A stretch of 64,000 bases of DNA from Alistipes ihumii AP11 (GCF_025144665.1 NZ_CP102294.1:1550001-1614000), one strand, 5' to 3'. Counted from the first letter of the stretch, positions 12,706-23,061 are shown. The notes: a model not told the origin generated them from the sequence alone. Numbers and translations are program-made.

Positions 12706-12903
12706 GACGTTTTTGAATCGGCGCGGCGCCTCCGTCCGTTTTTTCGACGGCGGGCGAGGAAGCCGGAAAAGAGAGAAAAGTGTTGGCGGATTGAAAAATG
12801 TTGACGATATTTGAATAGGAAAACCGCAGCAGCGGGGAATGTCCCGGGCGAGCCGTTTCCCGCCGGACCGCGACAGCGGCCGGGAGCAATCCGACGAAGC
12901 CAG

Positions 12904-13800
12904 ATGAAAGGAAATTTCTCAAAAACCGACCTGTTGAAGATTTTCAAGGAGTACGGGCTGATCTCGATCGGCGGACTGATGTACTCGTTCGCGTGGACCA
13001 GCATCCTGATCCCCGCCGGCGTCATGGGCGGCGGGCTGAACGGAATCGGCCTGTTGATCTACTACGCGACCGGGGGAACCGACGGCGGGATTCCGCTGGG
13101 CGTGACCTTTCTGGTGCTGAACGCCGTGCTGGTCGGAGTCGCATCGCTGCTGATCAGCCTGAAGTTCGGAGCCAAGACGATCTACGCGATCGGCTTTATC
13201 TCCGTCGCGATGGCCGTCATGCAGCAGGCCGTTCCCGGCAACGTGCTCGGACTGGCCGACGACAAGCTGCTGTCGGCCATTCTGGGCGGCGCGCTGGCGG
13301 GAGCCGGCATCAGCATCTGCTTCACTCAGGGCGGCAGCACCGGCGGAACCGACATCATCGCGCTGATCATCAACAAGTACAAGACCGTAAGCTATGGCAA
13401 AGTACTGATGCTGTGTGACTTGATTATCATCGGCTGCTCGCTGTTCATTTTCAAGAACATTACCTCGGTCATTTACGGCTACGTAATGGTCGCCGTGTTC
13501 GGCTACACGATCGACGCGGTGATGGCCGGCAACCGGCAGTCGGCGCAGATACTGATCGTCTCGCCGAAGTACGATCAGATCGCCGAACGCATCTTCAGCG
13601 AGATGCACCGCGGCGTCACGCTGCTCGACGGCGAGGGCTGGTACACGAAAACGCCGACGAAGGTAGTCATGGTCGTCTGCCGGAAAAACGAGACCGGCAT
13701 CCTGTTCCGCGTGATCAAGGAGGTCGATCCGCATGCCTTCATGACTTTCGGCAGCGTCATGGGCGTATACGGCCTCGGATTCGAGGCGCTGAAAAAATAG
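12904..13800 (+). CDS. YitT-family membrane protein (DUF161 plus DUF2179)
   Basis: A 298-residue integral membrane protein from the ATG at 12904. About five to six hydrophobic segments fill residues 15-190, with the family pattern of glycine-rich helices (GGLMYSFAWTSILIPAGVMGGGLNG; FTQGGSTGGTDIIALI). The last 100 residues form the soluble cytoplasmic DUF2179 domain (YDQIAERIFSEMHRGVTLLDGEGWYTK). YitT-like proteins are common in Bacteroidota and Firmicutes; the transported substrate, if any, is not known. The gene is monocistronic and divergent from priA. Confidence 0.88.
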   Translation: MKGNFSKTDLLKIFKEYGLISIGGLMYSFAWTSILIPAGVMGGGLNGIGLLIYYATGGTDGGIPLGVTFLVLNAVLVGVASLLISLKFGAKTIYAIGFISVAMAVMQQAVPGNVLGLADDKLLSAILGGALAGAGISICFTQGGSTGGTDIIALIINKYKTVSYGKVLMLCDLIIIGCSLFIFKNITSVIYGYVMVAVFGYTIDAVMAGNRQSAQILIVSPKYDQIAERIFSEMHRGVTLLDGEGWYTKTPTKVVMVVCRKNETGILFRVIKEVDPHAFMTFGSVMGVYGLGFEALKK

Positions 13801-14212
13801 CCTCCGGAATCCGTCCGCCGACACAGGGTGCGAGGACTGCCGAACGATTTCCGGAAGAGCCGACAGCGAGAAAAGCGAACCGACCTGTCCTTTCCCGGCG
13901 CGGCAAAGCGCGGCATCGGGCTTGCAAAGACCCGAGCGGAACAAAGGCCGACATGCATTCCCTCCCGGCGGGGGGAAGAAGAAAGCCGGCTCAGATCGGA
14001 ACGCCTTGGTCCCGAATCGGTTCCTCCGCCGGAACGAGCCGCGTCGCGGGTAAGTTTCACCTCACGGAAACTACGTCTCTCCGCCCCCCCGAAAAGGAAA
14101 ATTCCGCAACGGGCGGACGGTGCAAAAAAGCGGCGGGCTGCGGCAGACCCGGCTGCCGGAGGCAAGCTGTCGTCCGCCGCAGCGCAAGCGATGCCTCCGA
14201 CCGGACAGAGAA
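13801..14212 (+). other. Long GC-rich spacer, no supported gene
   Basis: The spacer is 412 bases and about as GC-rich as the genes, with no frame resembling a protein family. The only candidate signal is TAAGTTTC (14051-14058), seven of eight bases of the -7 box, which would give the symporter gene a leader of about 150 bases. Confidence 0.4.
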
Positions 14213-15427
14213 ATGTTACGAATCAAAAAGATAGGTCTGTTGCCGCGCGTCGCGCTGGCGATCGCGTTGGGAATCTTGTGCGCCTTTTGGATGCCGTCCT
14301 CCCTGTCAAGGGTATTCGCCACATTCAACGAACTGTTCGGCAACTTTCTGGGTTTCGCCATTCCGCTGATCGTTTTCGGTCTGGTCGCCTCGGGGATAGC
14401 CGAACTGGGGACCGGCGCAGGCCGGCTGCTGGGAATCACGACGCTGCTGGCCTACGGATCGACGCTGCTGGCCGGATTCTTCGCCTATTTCGTATGCCTG
14501 TGGTGCTACCCGCCGATTCTCGGTTCCGAGGCTTCTCTCGGCTCGCTCGAGACGGCCGGAGTATCCCGGCTGGCCCCGTACTTTACGGTCGAGATGCCTC
14601 CGATCGCAGACGTGACGAGCGCGCTGCTGCTCTCTTTCGTGCTCGGTCTGGGTACTGCGCGCGGCGGCGGGAATACGCTGAAAAAAGGGTTGTCGGAGTT
14701 TCGCGACGTGATCGGGCGGATCATCGAGCGGGCGATCGTTCCGTTGCTGCCGCTCTATATCTTCGGCATTTTCCTGAAAATGGGGGCCGAGGGCCAGGTG
14801 GCCGGCATTCTGTCGCTTTTTCTGAAAATCATCGCGCTCATTTTTGCGATGCATCTGCTGTTGCTGCTTTTCCAATACGGTCTGGCGGGCATCGTCTCGC
14901 GCCGCAACCCGCTGAAACTGCTTCGCACGATGCTGCCCGCCTACATGACGGCGCTGGGGACGCAATCGTCGGCGGCGACCATTCCCGTCACGCTGGAGCG
15001 GACGATCCGCAACGGCGTGAATCCCGAGCTGGCCGGATTCGTCATCCCGCTCAACGCGACGATTCATCTCTCGGGCAGCATTCTGAAAATCGTCGCATGC
15101 GCGCTGGCGATCATGTGGATGACGGGCATGCCGATCCATACGGGTCAGTACGCCGGGTTCATCGCCATGCTGGGCGTTACGATGATCGCCGCCCCGGGCG
15201 TTCCGGGCGGCGCCATCATGGCCGCGCTCGGCCCGCTGCAGTCGATGCTCGGCTTCGATGAGACGCTTCAGGGACTGATGATCGCCCTCTACATCGCCAT
15301 GGACAGTTTCGGGACGGCCGGCAACGTCACCGGGGACGGCGCGATCGCGCTGATCGTCGACCGCATCTACCGCAGGCACAAAACGCCCGATGCCGAACCG
15401 GCCGGCCAAACGGACAGCGGCGCATAA
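14213..15427 (+). CDS. Dicarboxylate/amino acid:cation symporter (DAACS family)
   Basis: A 404-residue inner-membrane carrier of the glutamate/dicarboxylate symporter fold. The conserved TM7-TM8 features are present: the serine-rich turn and ATIPV (SSAATIPVTLERTI), a PLNATIHLSG segment in place of the usual PxGATxNMDG, and DSFGTAGNVTGDGAIALIVDR near the end, which matches the substrate-binding 'D..RT..NV.GD' region. The substitutions in the PxGAT and DxxRT motifs mean that the substrate cannot be assigned to C4-dicarboxylates, glutamate or serine/threonine from sequence. The ATG at 14213 is chosen because the upstream extension is basic, non-family sequence. Confidence 0.88.
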   Translation: MLRIKKIGLLPRVALAIALGILCAFWMPSSLSRVFATFNELFGNFLGFAIPLIVFGLVASGIAELGTGAGRLLGITTLLAYGSTLLAGFFAYFVCLWCYPPILGSEASLGSLETAGVSRLAPYFTVEMPPIADVTSALLLSFVLGLGTARGGGNTLKKGLSEFRDVIGRIIERAIVPLLPLYIFGIFLKMGAEGQVAGILSLFLKIIALIFAMHLLLLLFQYGLAGIVSRRNPLKLLRTMLPAYMTALGTQSSAATIPVTLERTIRNGVNPELAGFVIPLNATIHLSGSILKIVACALAIMWMTGMPIHTGQYAGFIAMLGVTMIAAPGVPGGAIMAALGPLQSMLGFDETLQGLMIALYIAMDSFGTAGNVTGDGAIALIVDRIYRRHKTPDAEPAGQTDSGA

Positions 15428-15686
15428 CCGGGCAAACGGCCCTTTCAGCGACAACCCGTTCCTCAAGGCTCGTCCGCGCAGCTCCCTCTCATCCGATCGG
15501 ACCTCGTTCCCTGCCGTCGGGCGATCTCGACTTCGCTTTTCCAACGCCGCCGCGACAGTATCCGGGTCCGGACGCACGTCGCCGCCGTGCCCGAAAAATT
15601 CCGCCGACAGACGGCTTCCCGACCCCGGACGAGGAAAATCCGCCGAAAATCCGTATCTTGTCCTCAACCACCCCGAACCGATTTTT

Positions 15687-17681
15687 ATGAAACCGACCAT
15701 TCTGCTGCTCGCCGGCATATTGATGCTGGCGCTTTGCGCCGAAGGCAAATCCTCCCGGCGCGTTCCCGCGAACGAACCCGCGACGCTCCGCGTCCACGAT
15801 GCGCTCTTCCCCGCTCCTTACGGAGCCGTCCGTATCGGCGGCTATCTGGGCGAAAAGCTCGACTTGTGCATCGATAACCGGCTGATGGCTCAGGATATCG
15901 AGCGTCTCGTGCAACCTTTCCGCGACAAGCCCGACGGCAACTGGGGTTTCCGTTCCGAATTCTGGGGCAAGTGGTTCACCGCCGCGATGATGGGCTACGG
16001 CTACGCGCCGAGCGCCGAGCACCGAGCGACGGTCGACCGGGCCGTCCGCGAACTGATGGCCACGCAAAGCGCCGACGGCTACATCGGCACCTATCCCGAC
16101 AGCTGTCATCTGGGCGACTGGGACATCTGGGGCCGCAAGTACGTGCTGCTCGGCCTGCTGGCCTACTACGACCAGACGAAAGAGACCGCCGCGCTCGAAG
16201 CGGCCCGGCGCGTGGCCGACCACCTGATCGCCGAGGCGGGCCCCGGGAGCGGGACGAACATCGCCGCGACAGGCTGGATCGGTTGGAAAGGACTGGCCTC
16301 CTGCTCCGTACTCGAACCCATAGCGCTTCTTTATCAACGGACCGGAGAGAAACGTTACCTCGATTTCGCACGGCATATCGTCCGCTCGTGGGACGAGCCG
16401 AACCGACTGGCACCGGCGGGCCTCCGCCTGATTCAGGAGGCTATCGGCGAAACGGCACCGTGGAAGATGAGCGGGGCACCGAAAGCCTACGAAATGATGT
16501 CCTGTTTCGAGGGACTGTGCGAACTGTACCGCGTCACCGCAGAGCCGCTCTATCTGGAAGCCGTGCAGCGGCTGGTCGACGCGCTCGTCCGCGACGAGAT
16601 CATGATCGCCGGGTCGGGCTCGGTAGCCGAAATCTGGTGTCACGGCGCCGTGCGTCAGAGCGAGCCGTTCTATCAGGGCATGGAGACCTGCGTCACGGCA
16701 ACGTGGATGAAACTGATGTATCAGATGCTGCGCCTCACCGGCGACAGCCGTTGCGCCGACCGGCTCGAGACGAGCCTGTACAACGCGTTGCTCGGGGCCA
16801 TGTCGCCCCGCGGCGAGTGGTGGGCCTATTACAGCGGCCTGATGGGCGAGCGGGTGCACAGCCACCAGCAGTTCCCCGACGTGGTGATGAGCTGCTGCGT
16901 GGCCAACGGTCCTCGCGGACTGATGATCACGCCCTCATGGGCCGCCATGACCGGCCCGGACGGCGTAGCGCTGAACCTGTACGCCCCGCTGCAGGCCGAG
17001 GTCGCCACGCCGGACGGGCAATCGCTGAAAATCGATATGCAGACGGTCTACCCGGCCGACGGCCGCGTACGGATAGCCGTCGGCCTGCCTAAAAGCGAGG
17101 CTTTCGCGCTCCGCCTGCGCATCCCGCAGTGGAGCGAACGGACCTCGCTGCGAATCAACGGCGCCCCCTACGACGGCTATCTGATTCCGGGAACCTATGC
17201 TTCGATCGAGCGGACATGGAACGAGGGCGACCGGATCGAGCTCGACCTGGACATGCGCGCCCGGGTCGTCGACGCTCCGTCGGGATCGGGCGACCGGGCG
17301 ATCGTCCGCGGACCGGTCGTGCTGGCGTTCGACACGCGCCTGATACCGCGGCGCGACGGCGTGAGCGAGCCGCCCATGTATCGCTACGAGTTCGACTGCG
17401 ATGCCGACGGATACATCGACGCGATGCCGACGGAAAGTCCCGTCTCCGGAGTCGCCATGACGTTCGACGTTCCCTGCCTCGACGAAGCGGGCGGACGGCA
17501 TCTGCTGCCGATGTGCGACTACGCCTCGGCGGGCAACTCATGGCAGGAAGGCAACCTGTTCCGCACATGGATCCCCCAGCCGTTCGACTTCCGCCACCTG
17601 TACGTCAACAACCTCGACTGGCACACGAACGTGACCGTCGGCGTCGGACGACCCGAAATCCCGGAGCTGTACCGTAAATGA
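15687..17681 (+). CDS. Secreted GH127-type glycoside hydrolase (DUF1680; beta-L-arabinofuranosidase-like)
   Basis: A 664-residue exported enzyme. A signal peptide occupies residues 1-20 (KPTILLLAGILMLALC). An (alpha/alpha)6 barrel follows, with the family segments DGYIGTY, ETCVTATWMKLMYQMLRLTGD and ERTSLYNALLG-like sequence, then a beta-sandwich. In characterised GH127 enzymes a Glu in the ETC motif and Cys residues in a CC motif take part in zinc-linked cysteine catalysis; here these correspond to E333 and C403/C404 (MSCCVANGPRG). The substrate is likely an arabinofuranose-containing glycan, inferred from family. It has no SusC/SusD or other carbohydrate genes next to it, so it is an orphan. 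Confidence 0.86.
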   Translation: MKPTILLLAGILMLALCAEGKSSRRVPANEPATLRVHDALFPAPYGAVRIGGYLGEKLDLCIDNRLMAQDIERLVQPFRDKPDGNWGFRSEFWGKWFTAAMMGYGYAPSAEHRATVDRAVRELMATQSADGYIGTYPDSCHLGDWDIWGRKYVLLGLLAYYDQTKETAALEAARRVADHLIAEAGPGSGTNIAATGWIGWKGLASCSVLEPIALLYQRTGEKRYLDFARHIVRSWDEPNRLAPAGLRLIQEAIGETAPWKMSGAPKAYEMMSCFEGLCELYRVTAEPLYLEAVQRLVDALVRDEIMIAGSGSVAEIWCHGAVRQSEPFYQGMETCVTATWMKLMYQMLRLTGDSRCADRLETSLYNALLGAMSPRGEWWAYYSGLMGERVHSHQQFPDVVMSCCVANGPRGLMITPSWAAMTGPDGVALNLYAPLQAEVATPDGQSLKIDMQTVYPADGRVRIAVGLPKSEAFALRLRIPQWSERTSLRINGAPYDGYLIPGTYASIERTWNEGDRIELDLDMRARVVDAPSGSGDRAIVRGPVVLAFDTRLIPRRDGVSEPPMYRYEFDCDADGYIDAMPTESPVSGVAMTFDVPCLDEAGGRHLLPMCDYASAGNSWQEGNLFRTWIPQPFDFRHLYVNNLDWHTNVTVGVGRPEIPELYRK

Positions 17682-17702
17682 CGAGAACCGCACGGCATCG
17701 GA

Positions 17703-18404
17703 TCACCACCGCACCTCGACGCGAATACGGGTGTAGCGGTCGCCGATGCGCAGATAGATACCGTAATCGCCGGAAGATACGGACATCGTCGCGGGCCTGA
17801 TCTTCAGCACGCGGCCCGAAGCCTCCAGATCGAACGCCTCCTGCCCCGGCTCGCAGACAGCCTCGAAGTCGGAAGATGCGAGCTCGATCTCGAGCGACTC
17901 GGTCGACCAGTCGATTATGCCGACCGGATCGTCGTATCCGGGCAATCCGTCCGCGGAGACCCGGTCGGACAGATACTTCACGACGGCTCCCTTGTCCTCG
18001 GCGAGCCACGAGTCGACGTAGACCTTGCAATACTCGGACCCGACGACTGCAGCCGTCGTCCCCGAAGGGAAGACAAGCAGCGCATCGTCGGCGAAGATCA
18101 TGTAGCCGTTACCGGGCATTACGGCCGCCTCATCGGTCAGCCCGCTCGTCGAGGGACCGCCGAGCGAGCCGATCCCGCGTACCGGACCGACGTCGGCGAT
18201 CCAGAACGGTCCGGTACCGTAAAAATTGTCGGCCTCGTTGATATAGAATCCCGTGCTTCCCAGATAGGTCTTTCCGTTTTCCGCATCGAGCATGTTGAGC
18301 GTCACCGTTCCGGCGGGATCGGAAGGCGCATCGTCGTCCGAGCAGGCAGCGAGTGCCAGCGACAGCACGGCCGGCGCGATCCACCGCAGCATTTTCGTTT
18401 TCAT
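17703..18404 (-). CDS. Lipoprotein of unknown function (DUF5036-like)
   Basis: A 233-residue exported lipoprotein: basic start, hydrophobic stretch and a lipobox LAAC with Cys at residue 21, followed by acidic SDDDAP, the kind of export signal that sends Bacteroidota lipoproteins to the cell surface. The mature part is mostly beta and opens with TVTLNMLDAENGKTYLGSTGFYI, which resembles DUF5036 proteins as I remember them; that assignment is tentative. It converges on the GH127 gene with 21 bases between stops, and has its own promoter, so no functional link to the glycosidase is implied. Confidence 0.75.
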   Translation of the reverse strand: MKTKMLRWIAPAVLSLALAACSDDDAPSDPAGTVTLNMLDAENGKTYLGSTGFYINEADNFYGTGPFWIADVGPVRGIGSLGGPSTSGLTDEAAVMPGNGYMIFADDALLVFPSGTTAAVVGSEYCKVYVDSWLAEDKGAVVKYLSDRVSADGLPGYDDPVGIIDWSTESLEIELASSDFEAVCEPGQEAFDLEASGRVLKIRPATMSVSSGDYGIYLRIGDRYTRIRVEVRW

Positions 18405-18444
18405 AGCAAAAGTCCGTTTTTCGTCCGGTTCGTTCCGAACGGGT

Positions 18445-18452
18445 CAAAGATA
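18445..18452 (-). promoter_or_regulatory. -7 box of the lipoprotein gene
   Basis: Minus-strand TATCTTTG, a perfect TAnnTTTG match, 41 bases upstream of the start codon at 18404. Confidence 0.5.
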
Positions 18453-18795
18453 GCGATTATTCGCTCACCGCCGCATTACCGGTCCGATTGCCGGACTTTT
18501 TCGTATCCCGTCCGGGCAGAGCCGAAAACGACCGCGGAAGACCGGCATCCCGCCAGTCCGGGTAAACGTGCAGGCCCGATTCGCCCGCTGCGGACTCCCC
18601 GTCCGAACGGCCGCACGGAAAACCGTCCCGAATCGACCGGAACCGCGCGGTATCCGAATGCCACGGAAGCGCATACGCCCGACGGGATACTTCCGGCATC
18701 CGGTGCCGTGCCGAAGCGACCGCGAAGAACGCGGGACCCAATCGGTTGAAACACGAATATGGAGTGCAGGCGAGCCATGTTTGCCGAAAAATTCC

Positions 18796-18803
18796 TAACT
18801 TTG
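18796..18803 (+). promoter_or_regulatory. -7 box of metG
   Basis: TAACTTTG matches TAnnTTTG and lies 28 bases before the metG ATG. A TTTG at 18780-18783 is too near (12 bases) to be a normal -33 element. Confidence 0.55.
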
Positions 18804-18831
18804 TCGGGAATCGACACATCACTCCGAACAC

Positions 18832-20871
18832 ATGAAAAAATTCAAACGCTATCTTGTCACCTCGGCCCTGCCGTACGCCAACGGACCGGTCCATATCGGC
18901 CACCTCGCAGGCGTCTACATTCCGTCGGACATCTACGTGCGCTACCTGCGCCTCCGGGGCGAGGACGTCGTCTCGGTCTGCGGGTCGGACGAACACGGCG
19001 TTCCGATCACGATCAAGGCCCGTCAGGAAGGGGTCACTCCGCAGGATATCGTCGACAAATACCATAATATCATCAAGAACGCGTTCAAAGGGCTCGGCAT
19101 ATCGTTCGACATCTACTCGCGCACCACGTCGCCCGTGCATCACAAGACGGCCTCGGACTTTTTCCGCACGCTGTACGACAAGGGCGAGTTCACCGAGAAG
19201 ACGACGATGCAGTATTACGACGAGGAGGCCGGACAGTTTCTGGCCGACCGCTACATCGTCGGGACCTGCCCCCACTGCCGCAACGATCGCGCCTACGGCG
19301 ACCAGTGCGAGAAGTGCGGCAGCACGCTGAACGCCACCGACCTGATCGACCCGCGCAGCGCGATCACCGGTTCGGTTCCGGTGCTGCGCGAGACGACGCA
19401 CTGGTTCCTGCCGCTCGACAAGCACGAAGCTTTCCTGCGCAAGTGGATTCTCGAAGGGCACAAGGAGTGGAAAGTCAACGTGTACGGCCAGTGCAAGAGC
19501 TGGCTCGATCTGGGGCTCCAGCCCCGCGCCGTGAGCCGCGATCTGGACTGGGGGATTCCCGTTCCGGTCGAGGGAGCCGAGGGCAAAGTGCTGTACGTCT
19601 GGTTCGATGCGCCGATCGGCTACATCTCGGCCACGAAGGAGCTGACGCCCGACTGGGAAAAGTACTGGAAAGACGAGGAGACGAAAATGGTGCACTTCAT
19701 CGGCAAGGACAACATCGTTTTCCACTGTATCGTCTTCCCGGCGATGCTGCGCGCCCACGGCGGATACATCCTGCCCGAGAACGTGCCGGCCAACGAGTTC
19801 CTGAACCTCGAGGGCGACAAGATCTCGACCTCGCGCAACTGGGCCGTCTGGCTGCACGAATACCTGGCCGACTTCCCCGGCAAGGAGGACGTGCTCCGCT
19901 ACGTGCTGTGCGCGAACGCTCCGGAAACGAAGGACAACGACTTCACGTGGAAGGACTTTCAGGCCCGCAACAACAACGAGCTGGTCGCCGTGCTCGGCAA
20001 CTTCGTCAACCGGGCGCTCGTGCTGACGCACAAGTATTACGACGGCAGCGTGCCCGAGCGAGGCGAACTGACGGACTACGACCGCGACATACTCGGCGAG
20101 CTGCCCCAGATCAAGAGGAACCTGGAGGAGAATATCGAGAACTACCGTTTCCGCGAGGCACTCAAGGAAGCGATGAACATCGCCCGGCTGGGCAACAAGT
20201 ATCTGGCCGATACCGAGCCGTGGAAGCTGGCCAAGACCGATCCCGAACGCGTGAAGACGATCCTGAACGTCTCGCTGCAGATCACCGCGTCAATCGCGAT
20301 CGCCATCGAGCCGTTCATGCCGTTCACGGCCGCAAAGATTCTTGGCCTGCTGCAGATCGGCAAGCTGGGCTGGGAGCAGCTCGGCGACACGTCGCTGCTC
20401 GAGGCCGGACACCGGATCGGCGAACCCGTGCTGCTGTTCGAGAAGATCGACGACAGCGTGATCGAAGCCCAGCTGCGGAAGCTCGCCGACACGAAAAAGG
20501 CCAACATGGCCCGCGAGGCGGGAGGCCGGACCGAACCGCAGAAAGAAAGCATATCGTTCGACGACTTCGAGAAAATGGACATTCGCGCGGCGACGATTCT
20601 CGAGGCCGAAAAGATCGCCAAGACGAAAAAGCTGCTCAAGCTCGTGATCGACACCGGCATCGACCGGCGGACGATCGTGTCGGGCATAGCCGAGCATTAC
20701 ACACCCGAGGAACTCGTCGGGCGACAGGTGCTCGTGCTCGTGAACCTCGAGCCGAGAGAGCTGCGCGGCGTGCTTTCGCAGGGAATGATCCTGATGGCTC
20801 AGGACTCGTCCGGTAAGCTCGTGCTGCTGTCGCCGGCAGATCGGGTCGATAACGGCGCGACGATCGGGTAA
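18832..20871 (+). CDS. metG: Methionyl-tRNA synthetase
   Basis: Charges tRNA(Met). The 679-residue protein has the class I HIGH motif at residues 21-24, zinc-binding Cys pairs beginning at C146/C149 (CPHC...CEKCG) and the KMSKS equivalent KISTS at about 330. An anticodon-binding helical domain follows, then from about residue 560 a C-terminal EMAPII/Arc1p-type tRNA-binding domain ([20 protein letters not shown]), used by many bacterial MetRS for dimerisation. Length is normal for this two-part form. A promoter box lies just upstream. Confidence 0.97.
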   Translation: MKKFKRYLVTSALPYANGPVHIGHLAGVYIPSDIYVRYLRLRGEDVVSVCGSDEHGVPITIKARQEGVTPQDIVDKYHNIIKNAFKGLGISFDIYSRTTSPVHHKTASDFFRTLYDKGEFTEKTTMQYYDEEAGQFLADRYIVGTCPHCRNDRAYGDQCEKCGSTLNATDLIDPRSAITGSVPVLRETTHWFLPLDKHEAFLRKWILEGHKEWKVNVYGQCKSWLDLGLQPRAVSRDLDWGIPVPVEGAEGKVLYVWFDAPIGYISATKELTPDWEKYWKDEETKMVHFIGKDNIVFHCIVFPAMLRAHGGYILPENVPANEFLNLEGDKISTSRNWAVWLHEYLADFPGKEDVLRYVLCANAPETKDNDFTWKDFQARNNNELVAVLGNFVNRALVLTHKYYDGSVPERGELTDYDRDILGELPQIKRNLEENIENYRFREALKEAMNIARLGNKYLADTEPWKLAKTDPERVKTILNVSLQITASIAIAIEPFMPFTAAKILGLLQIGKLGWEQLGDTSLLEAGHRIGEPVLLFEKIDDSVIEAQLRKLADTKKANMAREAGGRTEPQKESISFDDFEKMDIRAATILEAEKIAKTKKLLKLVIDTGIDRRTIVSGIAEHYTPEELVGRQVLVLVNLEPRELRGVLSQGMILMAQDSSGKLVLLSPADRVDNGATIG

Positions 20872-20954
20872 AGGCTTCCAAAAACTCCGGTCCGTCCGAC
20901 AGCCGGAACCGCGCCCATGCCGGACAAAGTTTTGAAGACTTAAAAACGAAGCAT

Positions 20955-21974
20955 ATGACGGACACGAATTTGGATTGGAAAAACCTTTCGTTCGGCTATA
21001 TCCGGACGGATTTCAACATACGGAGCTATTTCCGCGACGGAGCATGGACGAAGCCGGAGCTGACATCCGACGAGACCGTGACGATGCACATGGCGGCCAC
21101 CGCCCTCCATTACGGACAGGAGGCGTTCGAGGGGCAGAAGGCATTCCGGGGGGCGGACGGGAAAATCCGCGTCTTCCGCATCGACGAGAACGCGAAACGG
21201 CTGCGCGCGTCGGCCGACTACCTGAAGATGGCCATGCCGCCCGTCGAGCTGTTCACCGACATGGTGCGGCAGGTCGTCCGCGCCAACGAACGCTTCGTGC
21301 CTCCCTACGGGACCGGAGCATCGCTCTACATCCGGCCCGTATTGTTCGGGACCGGCCCGCAAGTCGGCGTGAAGCCCGCCTCCGAATATCTGCTGATCGT
21401 TTTCGTAACGCCCGTAGGCCCTTACTATAAAGAGGGATTCAACCCGATTCGGGTCATCATCGACCGGGACCACGACCGCGCCGCGCCGCTCGGCACCGGA
21501 CACATCAAGGCCGGAGGCAATTACGGGGCGAGCCTGACTTCGGCCGAGATCGGACACGAGAAAGGCTATCCGAGCGTGCTGTACCTCGACGCGAAAGAGA
21601 AAAAGCATATCGACGAGTGCGGCGCCGCGAACTTCTTCGCGATCCGCGACGGCCGTTACATCACGCCCAAATCGCACTCGGTACTGCCCTCGATCACGAA
21701 CATGAGCCTGATGACGCTGGCCGCGGAAATGGGCTTGCAGGTCGAGCAGCGCGTGGTCGACTACGACGAGCTCGGCACGTTCGACGAGGCGGGCTCGTGC
21801 GGCACGGCCGCCGTGATCTCGCCGATCGGGAGCATCTACGATCCCGAGAACGGACGCACGTTCGCCTACAACGACGGCAAGCCGGGTCCTTGGTGCGAGA
21901 AACTCTACCACAAACTGCGCGCGATCCAGTACGGCGAGGAACCGGACACCCACGGCTGGATGACCGTATTGTAA
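20955..21974 (+). CDS. ilvE: Branched-chain amino acid aminotransferase
   Basis: Class IV PLP enzyme that interconverts Val, Leu and Ile with their 2-oxo acids. The 339-residue protein carries the PLP lysine in the segment GHIKAGGNYGASL, the downstream DECGAANFF motif and the phosphate-binding region GTFDEAGSCGTAAVISPI. Length and order fit the larger BCAT group (about 340-360 residues). It follows metG by 83 bases; no strong promoter box is visible in between, so readthrough from metG is possible, although the two functions are unrelated. Confidence 0.94.
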   Translation: MTDTNLDWKNLSFGYIRTDFNIRSYFRDGAWTKPELTSDETVTMHMAATALHYGQEAFEGQKAFRGADGKIRVFRIDENAKRLRASADYLKMAMPPVELFTDMVRQVVRANERFVPPYGTGASLYIRPVLFGTGPQVGVKPASEYLLIVFVTPVGPYYKEGFNPIRVIIDRDHDRAAPLGTGHIKAGGNYGASLTSAEIGHEKGYPSVLYLDAKEKKHIDECGAANFFAIRDGRYITPKSHSVLPSITNMSLMTLAAEMGLQVEQRVVDYDELGTFDEAGSCGTAAVISPIGSIYDPENGRTFAYNDGKPGPWCEKLYHKLRAIQYGEEPDTHGWMTVL

Positions 21975-22410
21975 CGGTCGGGCGGAGAAAGCGCGACCGT
22001 TTCGCCGGAAACGTGCATGCAGGACGTGCAATCTGTTCGGTCTGGCCGAACGGGTTAGTTCGTGCAGCATATCGTTCGTCCGCCGGTCCTCCTGCCACGA
22101 TTCTCTTATCTCGAACCGTAAGACATTCGCTCGGCTCGTTTGGCAGGTATTCCGTTTCCCTCGGTCGGGAAACGGATATGCGCGGACGAATAGTCGCAGG
22201 CAATTATATACTTCAATGTGCCAGCGCGCGAATTTCCATATCCGTCGGGTGCGGTTTGCAGACGCAGACTGCGTGTCCGATTCGGAGCCTGCCCGAATTT
22301 TTTCCGACGAAGGAAACTCCGAGCCGTAAAACCGGAAGCATCGGAAATCCGACGGCCGGTACGGCAGGTAGCCGGGCGTCCGTACTGTCCGTCGTTCAAC
22401 CGCTACACTT
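21975..22410 (+). other. Spacer with an inverted repeat, no supported gene
   Basis: The spacer is 436 bases. A 10-bp hairpin (22151-22160 with 22167-22176, arms TCCGTTTCCC/GGGAAACGGA) lies about 180 bases after ilvE but is not followed by a T-run on either strand, so a terminator role is doubtful. No frame resembles a family. Confidence 0.4.
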
Positions 22411-23061
22411 ATGACAAGCGAACAGTTGCGAAAGATCCTGTCCGTCCGAGCGACGTCCCGCTTCGGGGAGCGGATAGGCCGATTGATCGCTCGTGAGGGC
22501 CTGCTCGCCGAGACGATCGATTTGGGCACCGATCCCGACCCGAGAATCGCTTTCCGCGCGTCTTACGCTCTGGAATACGCGTTCGCGGCAGACCCGAAAC
22601 GAATGGAACCGCATCTGAGCGCGTTCGTCGACCGCTACGCGGAAGTAAGCTGTCATGGCGCGCAGCGGCATTTCTCGAAAATCCTTGCGCTCCTGCTTCG
22701 ACGGAAATCCCTGCGGCTGGACGACCGGCGGCTGGACCGGACGATCGAAGTCACGTTCGACCGGATGATCGACCGCTCCGTCCCGGTAGCGGTCAAAGTC
22801 TGGGCCATGGAAATTCTGGCCCGGCTGGCCGACAAGCGGCCTTGGATCGGCGAGCAGCTCGGCGACACGATCCGTCATCTGATGGATTGCAACGGTTCTC
22901 CCGGCTTATGCAGCCGGGGCCGGAAAATCTGTCGCCGGCTGAGCGAGGCCGGAGGTCCCCGCTCTCAGCCCGAGCGCCCGAAGCGGAATATGTCCGTGCC
23001 CGACATGAAAACATGCAGGCCAGCCCCGAGAAGCCGCGCGCCCGAAAACCCCGACCGGTAA
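22411..23061 (+). CDS. HEAT-repeat-like hypothetical protein
   Basis: A 216-residue protein of unknown function. Residues 1-165 are a run of amphipathic helices with spacing typical of HEAT/armadillo repeats (DPRIAFRASYALEYAFAADPKRM; VPVAVKVWAMEILARLADKRPW). No signal peptide or membrane segment is present, so it is probably a cytoplasmic binding scaffold. The last 40 or so residues (after RRLSEAGG) turn Pro/Arg/Ser-rich with composition like the neighbouring spacers, which suggests that the original stop was lost and the frame runs into former non-coding sequence. No operon partners. Confidence 0.7.
   Translation: MTSEQLRKILSVRATSRFGERIGRLIAREGLLAETIDLGTDPDPRIAFRASYALEYAFAADPKRMEPHLSAFVDRYAEVSCHGAQRHFSKILALLLRRKSLRLDDRRLDRTIEVTFDRMIDRSVPVAVKVWAMEILARLADKRPWIGEQLGDTIRHLMDCNGSPGLCSRGRKICRRLSEAGGPRSQPERPKRNMSVPDMKTCRPAPRSRAPENPDR

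Larger units (their letters stand above)
18405..18831. other. Divergent promoter spacer between the lipoprotein gene and metG
   Basis: The spacer is 427 bases long. Each end carries a promoter box (18445 on minus, 18796 on plus). The central 300 bases are GC-rich and contain no frame with recognisable protein features. Confidence 0.45.

Noticed and set aside
22151-22176. 10-bp hairpin as the ilvE terminator
   Set aside because: No T-run on either strand and about 180 bases from the stop codon.
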